Source: Candidatus Accumulibacter regalis (GTDB taxonomy: Bacteria; Pseudomonadota; Gammaproteobacteria; Burkholderiales; Rhodocyclaceae). Taken from it: a stretch of 55,938 nucleotides of DNA. The notes below the pieces were generated by a model that was not told the origin of the DNA, did not search any database, and saw only the letters and a list, made by a program, of their open reading frames with translations. Within the stretch, counting starts at the first letter, position 1. Each line of letters opens with the position of its first letter. Both the position numbers and the translations under genes were made by a program. Positions 25,794 through 35,439 of the stretch are shown piece by piece. The stretch lies in contig JEMY01000076.1 of the NCBI GenBank assembly GCA_000585075.1, positions 1 through 55,938 of the forward strand. Direction: 5' to 3'.

Positions 25794-28700
25794 CTAAGGC
25801 ACCGCGATGCTCACCGCGGCAGCGGCAGCGTCACCGCCAGCGGCGCTCTTGCGCCGCGCCAGCAGGCTGTAGACGGTAGGCACGACGAAGAGTGTGAAGA
25901 AGGTGCCGAGGAGCAGGCCGCCAACGATCACCCAGCCGATCTGCTGGCGACTCTCGGCGCCGGCGCCACTGGCCAGGGCGAGTGGAATCGTCCCCAGCAC
26001 CATCGCACCAGTGGTCATCAGAATCGGCCGCAGGCGCATTTCCGCAGCGTCGATCACCGCCTCACCGACCGCCTGCCCCCGCTCCAGCAACTGGTTGGCG
26101 AACTCGACAATCAGGATGCCGTGCTTGGTGATCAGGCCAACCAGGGTCACCAGCCCGATCTGGCTATAGACGTTGAGCGAACCGCCGCTGAGCAGCAGCG
26201 CCAGCAGCGCACCGGTCATCGACAGCGGCACCGTGAGCATGATGATGAAGGGATCGCGAAAACTCTCGAACTGGGCAGCCAGCACCAGATAGATGAAAGC
26301 CAGCGCGAGAACGAAAGTCAGCGCCAGCGACGACGACGAAAGCTTGAACTCACGCGACTGGCCCGCGTAATCAACCGCGTAGCCGGCCGGCAGAACGTGC
26401 CCGGCGGCCTCGTCCAGAAAGCGCAGCGCATCCCCCATGCTGTAGCCCGGTGCGAGGTTGGCGGTGATGGTCACCGCCCGACGCTGACCGAAATGGTTCA
26501 GCTCACGGGGACTGACGGTTTCGCTGACAGAGAGCAGATTGGCCAGAGGAATCATGCTGCCGTCCTTGGCGCGGACAAAGATGTCACGGATGTCGGAAGG
26601 CGTCGCACGATCGCTGTCCGCGACCTGCACGATCACGTCGTACTGCTCGCCCGCGCGCTTGAAGCGCGTCACCTGGCGACCGCCGAGCATCGTTTCCAGC
26701 GTGCGCCCGACGGTCTCGATCTGCACACCGGTATCCGAGGACTTGTCACGATTGACCAGCACCGAGAGCTCGGGTTTGTTGAGTTTGAGATCGGTATCGA
26801 CGTTGGTAAAGCCCGGATTCCTGGCCACCTCGGCGAGAATCTTGCCGGTCATCTGCTCCAGCTCGACGTAAGACGCCGAGGTCAGGATGACGAAGTTGAC
26901 CGGCCGCTCGCGCGGATTCTGACCGAGCGAAGGCGGCTGCACCGGAAACGCCAGCACGCCGGGAATGCCCATGAACTTCGGAAACAACTCCTTGACCACC
27001 GCACCCGAATTGCGCGAACGCTCGTCCCAGTCGCTCAGCCCGACGAAGGAAATGCCCTGACTGACGGTCGGGTTGCCAGCGACGACGAAGTAGCGCTCGA
27101 CGTCCTTGGTATTGGCGTAGATGTCTTCGAGTTGGCGCGCGTACCTGTCGGTATAGTCCAGCGTCGCGCCTTCCGGGGCCAGAAAGACGCCGAGAATGAT
27201 GCCCCGGTCTTCAACCGGCGCCAGCTCGGACTTCAGCGCCTTGAGCAGGAAGACATTCGACCCGGCAACGACGGCGAAAACCAGCATCACCAGCCAGCGC
27301 CGCTGCAGGGCCATGGTCAGCGCCCGACGATAGCCCCGCGTCAGCCCGTTGAGGACGTTCTCGACCCAGACGTAGACCTTCCCGTGGCGCGTCTCGTGTT
27401 TCAACAGCAGCGAACACATCATCGGCGAGAGGGTCAAGGCAACGAAACCCGAAACCAGCACCGCGCCGGCCAGGGTCAGCGCAAACTCGACGAACAGCTT
27501 GCCGGTGCGACCGGTCATGAACGCCACCGGCGCATACACGGCGGCCAGGGTAATGGTCATCGCCACGACCGCGAAACCGATCTCCTGCGCTCCCTGCCGG
27601 GCTGCCTGCTGCCGCGGCATGCCCGCTTCGATGTGCCGGTAGATGTTCTCGAGGACGACGATCGCGTCATCGACGACCAGGCCAATGGCCAGCACCAGCG
27701 CCAGCAGGGTCAGCGTGTTGATGCTGAAGCCGAGCATCAGCATCAACGCAAAAGCGCCGATCAGCGACACCGGAATGGTCACCAGTGGAATCAGCGTCGC
27801 GCGGAAGTTGCGCAGGAAGAGGAAGATGATCAGCAGGACCAGCAACATCGCTTCGCCAATGGTCTCGAAAACCGCGTCGATCGAACGTGCGATGAACACC
27901 GACGAGTCGTAGGCGATATTTACCGTCATTCCCTCGGGCAGCTCGTCGATCACTTTCGGAAGTTCGCCGCGCAGCGCCTTCGACAGCTCGAGCGGATTGG
28001 CCGTCGCCTGCTTGATGACCCCGAGAGCGACGGCCGAGCGACCCTTGAAACGAACGCTGCTGCGCTCGGATGCGGCGCCGACTTCGACCCGCCCGAGGTC
28101 AGCGATGCGCACCGGGTAGCTGCCTTTGCCGTCGCTGGCCTGCTTTACGATGATCGCGGCGAACTGTTCCGGCTCGGTCAGATCGGTCCTGGCGACCACC
28201 GAGAACTCACGGCTGCGGCTTTCGATGCGCCCGGCCGGCACTTCGACGTTCTGCCGGCGCAGCGCATCCTCGACATCCTGTGGCGTGAGATTGAAGGCCG
28301 CCAGGCGATCGCGGTCGAGCCAGATGCGCATGGCGTACCGGCGTTCGCCGAAAACGCGCACGTCGGCGGCTCCCGGCAGCGTCTGCAGGCGCGGCTTGAC
28401 AATGCGGTTGGCGACGTCAGTGACTTCCAGCGCCGAATGGTGGTCGGACGAGAACGCCAGCCAGATGATCGGATTGGCGTCGGCTTCGACCTTGGCGATC
28501 ACCGGCTCGTCGATGGCCGTCGGCAATTTGTTGCGCACCCGTGAGACACGGTCGCGAACGTCCGCCGCCGCCGAATCGGGATTGCGCTCCAGCTTGAAGC
28601 GCACTGAAATCTGGCTGTTCTCCTGGCGCGAAATCGAGGTAATCACGTCCACCCCCTCGATACCGGCCAGCGAGTCCTCGAGCGGTTTGCTGATCTGCGA

Positions 28701-28880
28701 TTCGACGATCTCGGCAGAGGCGCCGCGATAGGTGGTGTCGACGGTGACCACCGGTTCGTCGATCTTGGGATACTCGCGCACCGGCAGGCGGGTATACGAG
28801 ACCAACCCGACGAGCATGATGGCCAGCGAGAGCACCGTCGCAAACACCGGCCGACGGATGCACAGATCGGAGATTTTCAT
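25794..28880 (-). CDS. RND multidrug efflux permease (HAE1 family)
   Basis: A 1028-residue inner-membrane proton-drug antiporter of the AcrB/MexB type. It has twelve membrane helices and two large periplasmic loops. It begins MKISDLCIRRPVFATVLSLA and carries the proton-relay aspartates in GLVVDDAIVVLENIYRHIE (helix 4). It also has the typical VTIPVSLIGAF helix and a second-half VGLITKHGILIVEF. The C-terminus lacks the long tail of AcrB. Its ATG overlaps the adaptor stop (ATGA), so adaptor and permease are translationally coupled. No outer-membrane channel gene is adjacent, so a TolC-like protein encoded elsewhere must complete the pump. Confidence 0.94.
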   Translation of the reverse strand: MKISDLCIRRPVFATVLSLAIMLVGLVSYTRLPVREYPKIDEPVVTVDTTYRGASAEIVESQISKPLEDSLAGIEGVDVITSISRQENSQISVRFKLERNPDSAAADVRDRVSRVRNKLPTAIDEPVIAKVEADANPIIWLAFSSDHHSALEVTDVANRIVKPRLQTLPGAADVRVFGERRYAMRIWLDRDRLAAFNLTPQDVEDALRRQNVEVPAGRIESRSREFSVVARTDLTEPEQFAAIIVKQASDGKGSYPVRIADLGRVEVGAASERSSVRFKGRSAVALGVIKQATANPLELSKALRGELPKVIDELPEGMTVNIAYDSSVFIARSIDAVFETIGEAMLLVLLIIFLFLRNFRATLIPLVTIPVSLIGAFALMLMLGFSINTLTLLALVLAIGLVVDDAIVVLENIYRHIEAGMPRQQAARQGAQEIGFAVVAMTITLAAVYAPVAFMTGRTGKLFVEFALTLAGAVLVSGFVALTLSPMMCSLLLKHETRHGKVYVWVENVLNGLTRGYRRALTMALQRRWLVMLVFAVVAGSNVFLLKALKSELAPVEDRGIILGVFLAPEGATLDYTDRYARQLEDIYANTKDVERYFVVAGNPTVSQGISFVGLSDWDERSRNSGAVVKELFPKFMGIPGVLAFPVQPPSLGQNPRERPVNFVILTSASYVELEQMTGKILAEVARNPGFTNVDTDLKLNKPELSVLVNRDKSSDTGVQIETVGRTLETMLGGRQVTRFKRAGEQYDVIVQVADSDRATPSDIRDIFVRAKDGSMIPLANLLSVSETVSPRELNHFGQRRAVTITANLAPGYSMGDALRFLDEAAGHVLPAGYAVDYAGQSREFKLSSSSLALTFVLALAFIYLVLAAQFESFRDPFIIMLTVPLSMTGALLALLLSGGSLNVYSQIGLVTLVGLITKHGILIVEFANQLLERGQAVGEAVIDAAEMRLRPILMTTGAMVLGTIPLALASGAGAESRQQIGWVIVGGLLLGTFFTLFVVPTVYSLLARRKSAAGGDAAAAAVSIAVP

Positions 28881-30052
28881 TTTCCGCTACCTGCCGCAGC
28901 GGCCGCCTTGCCGTCGCTCGCCGGCGCAGCAGCGGGCGCGCCCGCGCCCAGCGAGCGTACCGGAGCACCATCGCGCAGCTTCAGCTGGCCGGCAGTGACG
29001 ATCTCGTCGCCGGCGCTCAAGCCCTCGACAACCTCGACCTGGGCGTTGCGGCGCAGGCCGGTCTTGATCGGCACGCGTTGCGCCTGGCCATCGACGACGC
29101 GATAGACGTAAGGCGCCTTGCTGTCGGGAACCAGCGCCTGCTCCGGAATCAACAGCACCTTGTCGCGCCGGTCGAAGATCAGGCGGACGCGGACGAACAT
29201 CCCCGGGCGCAGCTTCCGCTCGCTGTTCGACAGCTGCGCGCGCAGAGAAATGGCACGACCGCTGGCCTCGACCAGCGGATTGATCGCCTCGAGCACCGCC
29301 GCGAAGACCTGCCCCGGCAGCGCGTCGCTGGACACTTCCAGTGGCTGCCCTGGACTGAGTTGCGCCAGATACGATTCCGGCAGGCGGAAGTCGACCTTCA
29401 GCGTCCCGATGTCCTCGATATTGATCAGTTCCTGGCCTTCCTTGACGTAGTCGCCGACGCTGACATTGCGAATACCGAGGACCCCGGAGAACGGCGCCCG
29501 GATACGCGTCTTGTCGAGCCTGGCCTGCGCCAGGGCCAGCGCCGCCTCCTGTACCTTCAGCGCCGCCTGGGTATTGTCCAGCGCCTGCCCGCTGACGAAT
29601 TTCTTGGCGAACAGGTCCTGCGTCCGCTGCTGATTGGCCTGGGCCAGCGCCAGAGCCGCCTTCGCCTGATCGAGCTCGGCTGCCTGCGTCGCGTTGTCGA
29701 GCGCCACCAGCAGCGCGCCCTTGCTGACTGCGACGCCATCCTTGAAGTTGATCGAAGCGATACGGCCGGCGATCTCGGGGCGCAGGACGACCGACTCGTT
29801 CGAGCGCAGGGAGCCGACTGCAGTGGCATCGACCGCGAGTTCCGACGCTTGCACGCGCGCTGTCTCGACCGCCATCGGGAAAGCACCCGGCGGCGCGGGG
29901 CGGGCGACTTCCTTGCCGGCGCCAGCGGCTGGCGCCGGCGGCAGCGTCGGCGCACTGGGCAGACGAAAACCCGTATAGGCGAGGTAGCCGACGGCGACAA
30001 GTCCGACCATTGCGACAGCCAGAACCACGAATCGATGATTTCCGCGCGACAT
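28877..30052 (-). CDS. RND efflux periplasmic adaptor (membrane fusion protein)
   Basis: A 391-residue adaptor that bridges the RND permease and an outer-membrane channel. An N-terminal anchor helix (about residues 9-27, VVLAVAMVGLVAVGYLAYT) is not a lipobox. A Pro/Ala-rich linker, lipoyl half-motifs around a long alpha-helical hairpin rich in Ala and Gln (AELDQAKAALALAQANQQR) and the beta-barrel domain with GQPLEVSSDALPGQ follow. The tail is Ala-rich and probably disordered. It is the first gene of the two-gene efflux operon. No regulator gene is next to it. Confidence 0.92.
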   Translation of the reverse strand: MSRGNHRFVVLAVAMVGLVAVGYLAYTGFRLPSAPTLPPAPAAGAGKEVARPAPPGAFPMAVETARVQASELAVDATAVGSLRSNESVVLRPEIAGRIASINFKDGVAVSKGALLVALDNATQAAELDQAKAALALAQANQQRTQDLFAKKFVSGQALDNTQAALKVQEAALALAQARLDKTRIRAPFSGVLGIRNVSVGDYVKEGQELINIEDIGTLKVDFRLPESYLAQLSPGQPLEVSSDALPGQVFAAVLEAINPLVEASGRAISLRAQLSNSERKLRPGMFVRVRLIFDRRDKVLLIPEQALVPDSKAPYVYRVVDGQAQRVPIKTGLRRNAQVEVVEGLSAGDEIVTAGQLKLRDGAPVRSLGAGAPAAAPASDGKAAAAAGSGK

Positions 30053-30342
30053 GGCGATCCAAATCCGCCGCCGCAGCGGCCAAGTGAAGGGTCTGCAAAG
30101 CTGCCAACAGCATGCTGGCCGCCGGCGGGCGAAGTGTACCGAAGCCAGCTCGCATCGCCAACCCCGCTGCAGCCGGGGTGCGCAAGCTGCGGCGCCCGCC
30201 GGCCGCCAGTGCTAAAGTTCGCCCCGAGACCTGCCGTTAACCGTTTGTCTGCCGAGTGTCTGAAGGCCACTCGGATAGCTTGTGCAGCGGCCCTGCGAAT
30301 CGAGAGACCGCCGCTGGCGAGGAATGAGGAGAAAGCCGAGCC

Positions 30343-30702
30343 GTGAGAATTCCCGCTGAAGTCGTACCGCCCGCCACCAACGTCGGCAGAGAGCCCGACG
30401 ATGTCAGCAAGCCGGAGCCCGTCACCGGTGCAAAAGGCATCGGCAGCGGCCTCTCGACCGCGCTGCCCAAGCACCCCTGGCCTGCCCGTGAGCGGCGGCC
30501 GCGAGAGCAGGCGCGGCGCGCGCAGCAAGAAACCCCCGAAGCCACGCCGGCCGAGACGGCCGAGGCGGCAACTCCGCCCGGAGCGGTCGAGCGCCGGCAG
30601 AAGGAACGCCGCTCCAGCACGCAAGCGGTGATACTCGACACCCGTTCAGAACGCGGGCGTCGAAAAGCCGGCGGCGACGTCAAGATCAACATCAAGGTCT
30701 GA
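30343..30702 (+). CDS. Small hypothetical protein with Arg-rich C-terminal motif
   Basis: A 119-residue, mostly disordered, Pro/Ala/Glu-rich protein starting at a GTG preceded by GAGGAG. The last 40 residues are the only part that looks conserved: VERRQKERRSSTQAVILDTR, then GRRK and VKINIKV. The pattern ERR-x2-ERR, then LDTRS-x-RGRR and a closing IxIKV strand is, from memory, found in small betaproteobacterial proteins of unknown function. There is no signal peptide. It lies between the efflux operon and purM and is convergent with purM. Confidence 0.5.
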   Translation: MRIPAEVVPPATNVGREPDDVSKPEPVTGAKGIGSGLSTALPKHPWPARERRPREQARRAQQETPEATPAETAEAATPPGAVERRQKERRSSTQAVILDTRSERGRRKAGGDVKINIKV

Positions 30703-30827
30703 CCACCAGGCGCTCGCCACACGGCGGCGAACAACGAGTGCCGGCAAAGGCGCCGGCAAACGCGCAGCGCCGCTGTCCCGGCTTTGGCGCAGAAAGTCCT
30801 ATCCCCCGTCGTCATGGCGCACGCCCT

Positions 30828-31865
30828 TCACACCAGCGTGGTCTGCGCCTCGCCCTCGTTGCGCGCCTTGATGCTGCCGATGACCAGTGCCGGCTCGCCA
30901 GCGTCGTTCAGAATCCTGACCGCCTGTGACGCGTTCTCGCGAGCGACGACGACGACCATGCCGATCCCGCAGTTGAAGACGCGGTGCATTTCGTCATCGC
31001 TGACGCCGCCTTCGTGCTGTAGCCAGTCGAACAATTTCGGCCGCTGCCACGCCGCCTGGGCGATCTCGGCACGAACATTTTCGGGCAGGATGCGCGGAAC
31101 GTTACCGGTCAGCCCGCCGCCGGTAATGTGCGCCATCCCCTTGACCGGCAGAGCCTGCATCAGCGCCAGGAGCGGCTTGACGTAGATCCGTGTTGGCGCC
31201 ATCGCCGCGTCGGCCAGGGTCCGCTCGCCGTCGAACGGCGCGGCCAGGTCGGCACCGGAACGGGCAACGATCTTGCGCAGCAGCGAATAGCCGTTGGAAT
31301 GCGCCCCCGACGACGGCAACCCGAGCAGCACATCGCCCGGGACGATCGTTGCGCCATCGATGACCGCCGACTTTTCGACGACGCCGACCGCGAAACCGGC
31401 GAGATCGTATTCGCCTTCGGGATACATCCCCGGCATTTCGGCGGTCTCGCCGCCGATCAAGGCGCATCCGGCCAACTCGCAGCCCTCGGCAATGCCCTTG
31501 ATGACGCGCGCCGCGGTCCCGACATCGAGCTTGCCGCAGGCCAGGTAATCGAGGAAGAAGAGCGGTTCGGCACCTTGCACGAGAATGTCGTTCACGCTCA
31601 TCGCCACCAGGTCGATACCGATCGTGTCATGCCGCCTGAGCTGAAATGCGAGCTTCAATTTGGTGCCGACGCCATCGGTACCGGAGACCAGAACCGGCTC
31701 ACGGTAGCGCTTCGGGACCTCGAACAGGGCGCCAAAGCCGCCGATACCGCCGAGAACGCCTTCGCGCAGCGTCTTCCTGGCAAAGGGCTTGATACGTTCG
31801 ACGAGTTCATCGCCGGCGTCAATGTCGACACCGGCATCGCGATAGGAGAGAGATTCCAGAGTCAT
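30828..31865 (-). CDS. purM: Phosphoribosylformylglycinamidine cyclo-ligase
   Basis: A 345-residue AIR synthetase that closes the imidazole ring in purine biosynthesis, using ATP. Motifs include [20 protein letters not shown], then [18 protein letters not shown] with the glycine loop, and [20 protein letters not shown]. The C-terminal ATP-grasp-like lobe has [20 protein letters not shown] start at [12 protein letters not shown]; the longer frame upstream runs back through hda antisense. It is divergent from hda with 144 bases between the two starts, as in many betaproteobacteria. Confidence 0.96.
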   Translation of the reverse strand: MTLESLSYRDAGVDIDAGDELVERIKPFARKTLREGVLGGIGGFGALFEVPKRYREPVLVSGTDGVGTKLKLAFQLRRHDTIGIDLVAMSVNDILVQGAEPLFFLDYLACGKLDVGTAARVIKGIAEGCELAGCALIGGETAEMPGMYPEGEYDLAGFAVGVVEKSAVIDGATIVPGDVLLGLPSSGAHSNGYSLLRKIVARSGADLAAPFDGERTLADAAMAPTRIYVKPLLALMQALPVKGMAHITGGGLTGNVPRILPENVRAEIAQAAWQRPKLFDWLQHEGGVSDDEMHRVFNCGIGMVVVVARENASQAVRILNDAGEPALVIGSIKARNEGEAQTTLV

Positions 31866-31904
31866 CTTGTAGCGCGTCCCGAGCAAGGCAGGCAGATGCC
31901 GCGT

Positions 31905-31923
31905 AGTGGTAGAATGGACCACT
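31905..31923. promoter_or_regulatory. Inverted repeat between purM and hda, possible operator
   Basis: AGTGGT and ACCACT flank a 7-base centre (AGAATGG) that contains a possible -10 hexamer TAGAAT with its first base. The site is about 40 bases upstream of the purM start and 90 bases upstream of hda. No regulator can be named. Confidence 0.25.
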
Positions 31924-32009
31924 TTGCTCTGCCCGATCCCGAATCTTATCCGAAATGGCCCTCCCGCGTGCTGATCGCACCGCAAACCGACAAGCCTGAC
32001 CCCCCCCGG

Positions 32010-32666
32010 ATGCGCCAGTTGATTCTCGACCTGCTGCCCGAAGAGCGGCCCAGCTTCGAGAATTTTGTCGCCGGCGGCAACGCTGAAGCGCTGACCGGAC
32101 TGGCCGCCTGGCTGGCGCCGGTCAACCGCGAGCCGCTGTTCTTTCTCTGGGGCGAGGCGGGTGCCGGGAAATCGCATCTGCTGCAGGCCAGCGAAGCCGC
32201 GTACAGCGACGCGCGCATCGACCCCGATCTCGCGCAAATCGCGCCGGATGGCTGCACGCACGCCGTCGATAACGTCGAAGCGCTCAGCGCGCGTGGGCAA
32301 ATCAGCCTGTTCAACCTGATCAATCGCCTCTGCGCCAGCGGCGGGCGATTGCTCGCCGCAGCCAGCGTGCCGCCGCTACAACTTCGCTTGCGCGAGGACC
32401 TGCGTACGCGCCTCGGCAGCAGCCTGGTGTACCGGCTGCAGCCCCTGAGCGACGGCGAAAAGCTGGCCGCGCTCGGCGAGCAGGCGCGGGCGCGCGGTTT
32501 GCTCCTGCCGGCGGAGGCCTTCGCCTATCTTTTCCTGCGCGCGCCACGCGACATGCGCAGCCTGACGGCCCTGTTGATGGCCATCGACCGTTACTCGCTC
32601 GAGCACCAGCGCCCGGTCACCCTGAGCTTGCTGCGCGAAGTTCTGCAGACGCCACTGGAGCGCTGA
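32010..32666 (+). CDS. hda: DnaA regulatory inactivator Hda
   Basis: A 218-residue DnaA-like AAA+ protein. With the sliding clamp it triggers ATP hydrolysis in DnaA to prevent over-initiation of replication. It opens [20 protein letters not shown], whose first residues contain the clamp-binding motif. A Walker [12 protein letters not shown] follows, then a Walker B-like element and [16 protein letters not shown]. It lacks the DnaA DNA-binding domain, as expected. The ATG follows a run of eight C's and has a weak ribosome site. HAD, pcnB and folK genes follow on the same strand. Confidence 0.93.
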   Translation: MRQLILDLLPEERPSFENFVAGGNAEALTGLAAWLAPVNREPLFFLWGEAGAGKSHLLQASEAAYSDARIDPDLAQIAPDGCTHAVDNVEALSARGQISLFNLINRLCASGGRLLAAASVPPLQLRLREDLRTRLGSSLVYRLQPLSDGEKLAALGEQARARGLLLPAEAFAYLFLRAPRDMRSLTALLMAIDRYSLEHQRPVTLSLLREVLQTPLER

Positions 32667-32686
32667 GCTGCGCGAAAGGCATAGCC

Positions 32687-33352
32687 ATGGATCTTGTTCT
32701 TTTTGACCTCGACAATACCCTCATCGCCGGCGACAGCGACTTTGAATGGGCGCAGTTCCTGATCGCCAAAGGCGTTCTCGACCGCGCCTTGTACGAAGCC
32801 CGAAACCTCGAGTTCTACGAACAGTACAAGGCCGGAACGCTCGATATCGAGATCTTTCTCGACTTTCAGCTGCAGCCCCTGGCGCGCTACCCGCGCGCGC
32901 AACTCGACGCCTGGCTCGGCGAATTCATGCGTCGACACATCCTGCCGATTGTCGGTCGCAAGGCACGCGCGCTGGTTCACCACCATCTCGACAGCGGCGC
33001 CCTGTGCGCCATCGTCACCGCCACCAACAGCTTCGTCACCGCGCCGCTGGCCCGCAATCTCGGCATCGCGCACCTGATCGCCACCATTCCGGCGCACGAG
33101 AACGGGCAATTCACCGGCCAGCCGCGCGGCACACCCTCGTTCCGCGAAGGCAAGATCATCCGCGTCGAGGACTGGCTCGAAGCGATGGGCCTGTGGTGGG
33201 GCAGTTTCGAGCGCAGCTGGTTCTACAGCGACTCGCAGAACGACCTGCCCTTGTTGTCGAAGGTCAGCAATCCGGTCGCGGTCGACCCTGATCCGACGCT
33301 GCGTGCGCACGCCGAAACCGCCGGCTGGCCGGTCATCAGCCTCCTCGGCTGA
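32687..33352 (+). CDS. HAD-IB family phosphatase (SerB-like)
   Basis: A 221-residue haloacid-dehalogenase phosphatase. The nucleophile motif is LFDLDNTLIAGDS (D8, D10). The second motif is the Thr in IVTATNSF, and the fourth is YSDSQNDLPLL. A helical cap (about residues 16-85) marks class IB, the group that includes phosphoserine phosphatase, CicA and histidinol-phosphatase-like enzymes. The substrate is not certain. It follows hda by 20 bases and precedes pcnB by 91 bases, forming a conserved betaproteobacterial cluster. Confidence 0.88.
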   Translation: MDLVLFDLDNTLIAGDSDFEWAQFLIAKGVLDRALYEARNLEFYEQYKAGTLDIEIFLDFQLQPLARYPRAQLDAWLGEFMRRHILPIVGRKARALVHHHLDSGALCAIVTATNSFVTAPLARNLGIAHLIATIPAHENGQFTGQPRGTPSFREGKIIRVEDWLEAMGLWWGSFERSWFYSDSQNDLPLLSKVSNPVAVDPDPTLRAHAETAGWPVISLLG

Positions 33353-33443
33353 AGCGGACGGCGGATCGAGCGCTGATCGCGCGGGCAATATCGGCTATCA
33401 TGCCGCGCCTATAGGGCCACAACACAGGAACAAGAAGCAAGCG

Positions 33444-34811
33444 ATGATCCGCAAGTTCATATCCCGCGTTCTCGGAAGAAAAAACGCTGGCAACCGCAAC
33501 CAGCCGGCGATCATCGCGGCCAGCCAGCACGGTCTGCAGCGTGAACAGATCAGCCGTGGCTGCCGGCAGACCGTCGAGGCCCTGCAGGAGAATGGCTACC
33601 AGGCCTACATCGTCGGCGGTGCGGTTCGTGACCTGCTCGCCGGATTGACGCCGAAGGACTTCGACGTCGCCACCAACGCCACGCCGGAGCAGGTCCGGCG
33701 CTGTTTCCGCCGCTCGCGGATCATCGGCCGCCGCTTCCAGATCGTGCACGTGAATATGGGTGTGGAGACCATCGAAGTCACCACCTTCCGCGGCCATCAC
33801 GGCGAGCAAGGCGAGCACGGCGGCAACAAGGCGCAGACCGACGCGCAGGGCCGCCTGCTGCGCGACAACGTCTTCGGCAGCCAGTCGGACGACGCCGCGC
33901 GCCGGGATTTCACGGTCAACGCGCTGTACTACGACCCGAGCTCGGAAACGATCATCGATTACCACCACGGTGTCGCCGACCTGCAGCAGAAGACCCTGCG
34001 CATGATCGGGGACCCGAAGACACGCTACCGCGAAGACCCGGTGCGCATGCTGCGCGCCGTGCGTCTGGCGGCCAAGATCGGCCTGGCCATCGACCCCGCG
34101 GCGCGGCGGCCGATCCGCGAAATGGCCGATCTGCTCGACAACGTGCCGCCGTCGCGACTCTTCGACGAGATGCTCAAGCTGCTCACCTCCGGGCATGCCC
34201 TGCGTTGCGTCACGCGCCTGCGTGAAGAGGGACTGCACGCCGGCGTACTGCCGCTGCTCGACGTGATTCTCGAGCAGCCGCTTGGCGAGCGCTTCGTCGC
34301 CCTCGCGCTCGAAGCCACCGACCGGCGCGTCGAAGAAGGCAAGCCGATCTCGCCGGGCTTCCTCTTCGCCACCCTGCTCTGGCATCAGGTCCTGGCCACC
34401 TGGGAGCCGCTGAAAAGCCGCGGCGAACCGCCGATCCCGTCGCTTTTCGTGGCCATGGACGAAGTCCTGCACGTACAGGCGGAAAAGCTCGCCATCACCC
34501 GGCGCATTGCCGGCGACATCAAGGATATCTGGGGTCTGCAACCGCGCTTCGAACAACGCTCGGGAAAGCGACCCTACGGCGTCCTGCAGCAACCGCGTTT
34601 CAAGGCCGGCTACGACTTCCTGCTGCTGCGCGCCGAGTCCGGCGAAATCGACCCGGCGATCGGCGACTGGTGGAGCGAATTTCTGCACGCAGGCGACGAG
34701 GCGCGCGCGGAGATGCTGCTGCCAGCGGCGCCGGCCAGCGTCAAGAAACGCCGTCGTCGTCGCCGTCGCCCAGCCGAGGGCAGCGAGCAAAATCCCGACG
34801 CTGCAGAATGA
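33444..34811 (+). CDS. pcnB: Poly(A) polymerase I
   Basis: A 455-residue class II nucleotidyltransferase that adds poly(A) tails to RNA and thereby promotes decay. The catalytic region has AYIVGGAVRDLL, then DFDVATNATPEQ with the two metal-binding aspartates. RRDFTVNALYY follows, then the RNA-binding KTRYREDPVRMLRAVRLAAK. The C-terminus is an extremely basic tail (KKRRRRRRR). I start at MIRKFISRVLGRKN, after an AACAAGAAGC leader; the long upstream frame would reach into the HAD gene. Its stop overlaps the folK ATG. Confidence 0.95.
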   Translation: MIRKFISRVLGRKNAGNRNQPAIIAASQHGLQREQISRGCRQTVEALQENGYQAYIVGGAVRDLLAGLTPKDFDVATNATPEQVRRCFRRSRIIGRRFQIVHVNMGVETIEVTTFRGHHGEQGEHGGNKAQTDAQGRLLRDNVFGSQSDDAARRDFTVNALYYDPSSETIIDYHHGVADLQQKTLRMIGDPKTRYREDPVRMLRAVRLAAKIGLAIDPAARRPIREMADLLDNVPPSRLFDEMLKLLTSGHALRCVTRLREEGLHAGVLPLLDVILEQPLGERFVALALEATDRRVEEGKPISPGFLFATLLWHQVLATWEPLKSRGEPPIPSLFVAMDEVLHVQAEKLAITRRIAGDIKDIWGLQPRFEQRSGKRPYGVLQQPRFKAGYDFLLLRAESGEIDPAIGDWWSEFLHAGDEARAEMLLPAAPASVKKRRRRRRRPAEGSEQNPDAAE

Positions 34812-35374
34812 GTGACGGCGACAAGACATCGACGCACCCCGAGCAACCCGAGCACTCCCACTCCGCTCTCGCCACCCCCACCGAGCACCTGGCCTACGTC
34901 GCGCTGGGCGCCAACCTGGCCGACCCACAGGCGCAGGTCCGCGCCGCCGCGCGCGCGCTGGCCGGCGTCGCCGAATGCCGGCTGCAGCGCCTCTCCTCGC
35001 TGTATCGGACGGCACCGGTGGGAGGCCGCGTAATCCGCCGCCAGGCCGATTTCATCAACGCCGTTGCTGCTCTGCACACCCGCCTGACACCGGCGCAGCT
35101 GCTCGACGCCCTGCTGGCCATCGAACGGGTGTTCGGACGCCGCCGCGAGTATCATCACGCCCCGCGCACACTCGACCTCGACCTGCTGCTCTACGACGAC
35201 CTGGTCGTCGATAGCCAGCGCCTGAGCCTACCTCACCCGCGCATGCACCTGCGCGCCTTCGTCATCGCACCGCTGCTCGAAATCGCACCGCAGGCGCCGA
35301 TCCCCGGCCGCGGCAGCGCTGCCGCCTGGTGGCCGGCGGTCAGCAGGCAAGCCGTCGAGAGGCTGGCCGACTAG
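34808..35374 (+). CDS. folK: 2-amino-4-hydroxy-6-hydroxymethyldihydropteridine pyrophosphokinase
   Basis: A 188-residue HPPK that transfers pyrophosphate from ATP to the pterin in folate synthesis. Motifs are YVALGANLADPQAQVRAA, then LDALLAIERVFGRRREYHHA and RTLDLDLLLYDD with the two Mg-binding aspartates, followed by LPHPRMHLRAFVIAPL. The first 27 residues before AYVALG are polar and not typical. The ATG overlaps the pcnB stop (ATGA), which indicates coupling. No panB or panC follows within the window. Confidence 0.95.
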   Translation: MSDGDKTSTHPEQPEHSHSALATPTEHLAYVALGANLADPQAQVRAAARALAGVAECRLQRLSSLYRTAPVGGRVIRRQADFINAVAALHTRLTPAQLLDALLAIERVFGRRREYHHAPRTLDLDLLLYDDLVVDSQRLSLPHPRMHLRAFVIAPLLEIAPQAPIPGRGSAAAWWPAVSRQAVERLAD

Positions 35375-35439
35375 CCGCGCCGGGGCTGCGCGGCGGGCCC
35401 GCTCTGGAACTGCCGACGACGCCAGAATCCCGGCCCGCC

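Noticed and set aside
26121-28544. 800-codon plus-strand frame opposite the RND permease
   Set aside because: Its composition is rich in Arg, His, Asp and Gln, as expected for an antisense shadow; the permease is unambiguous.
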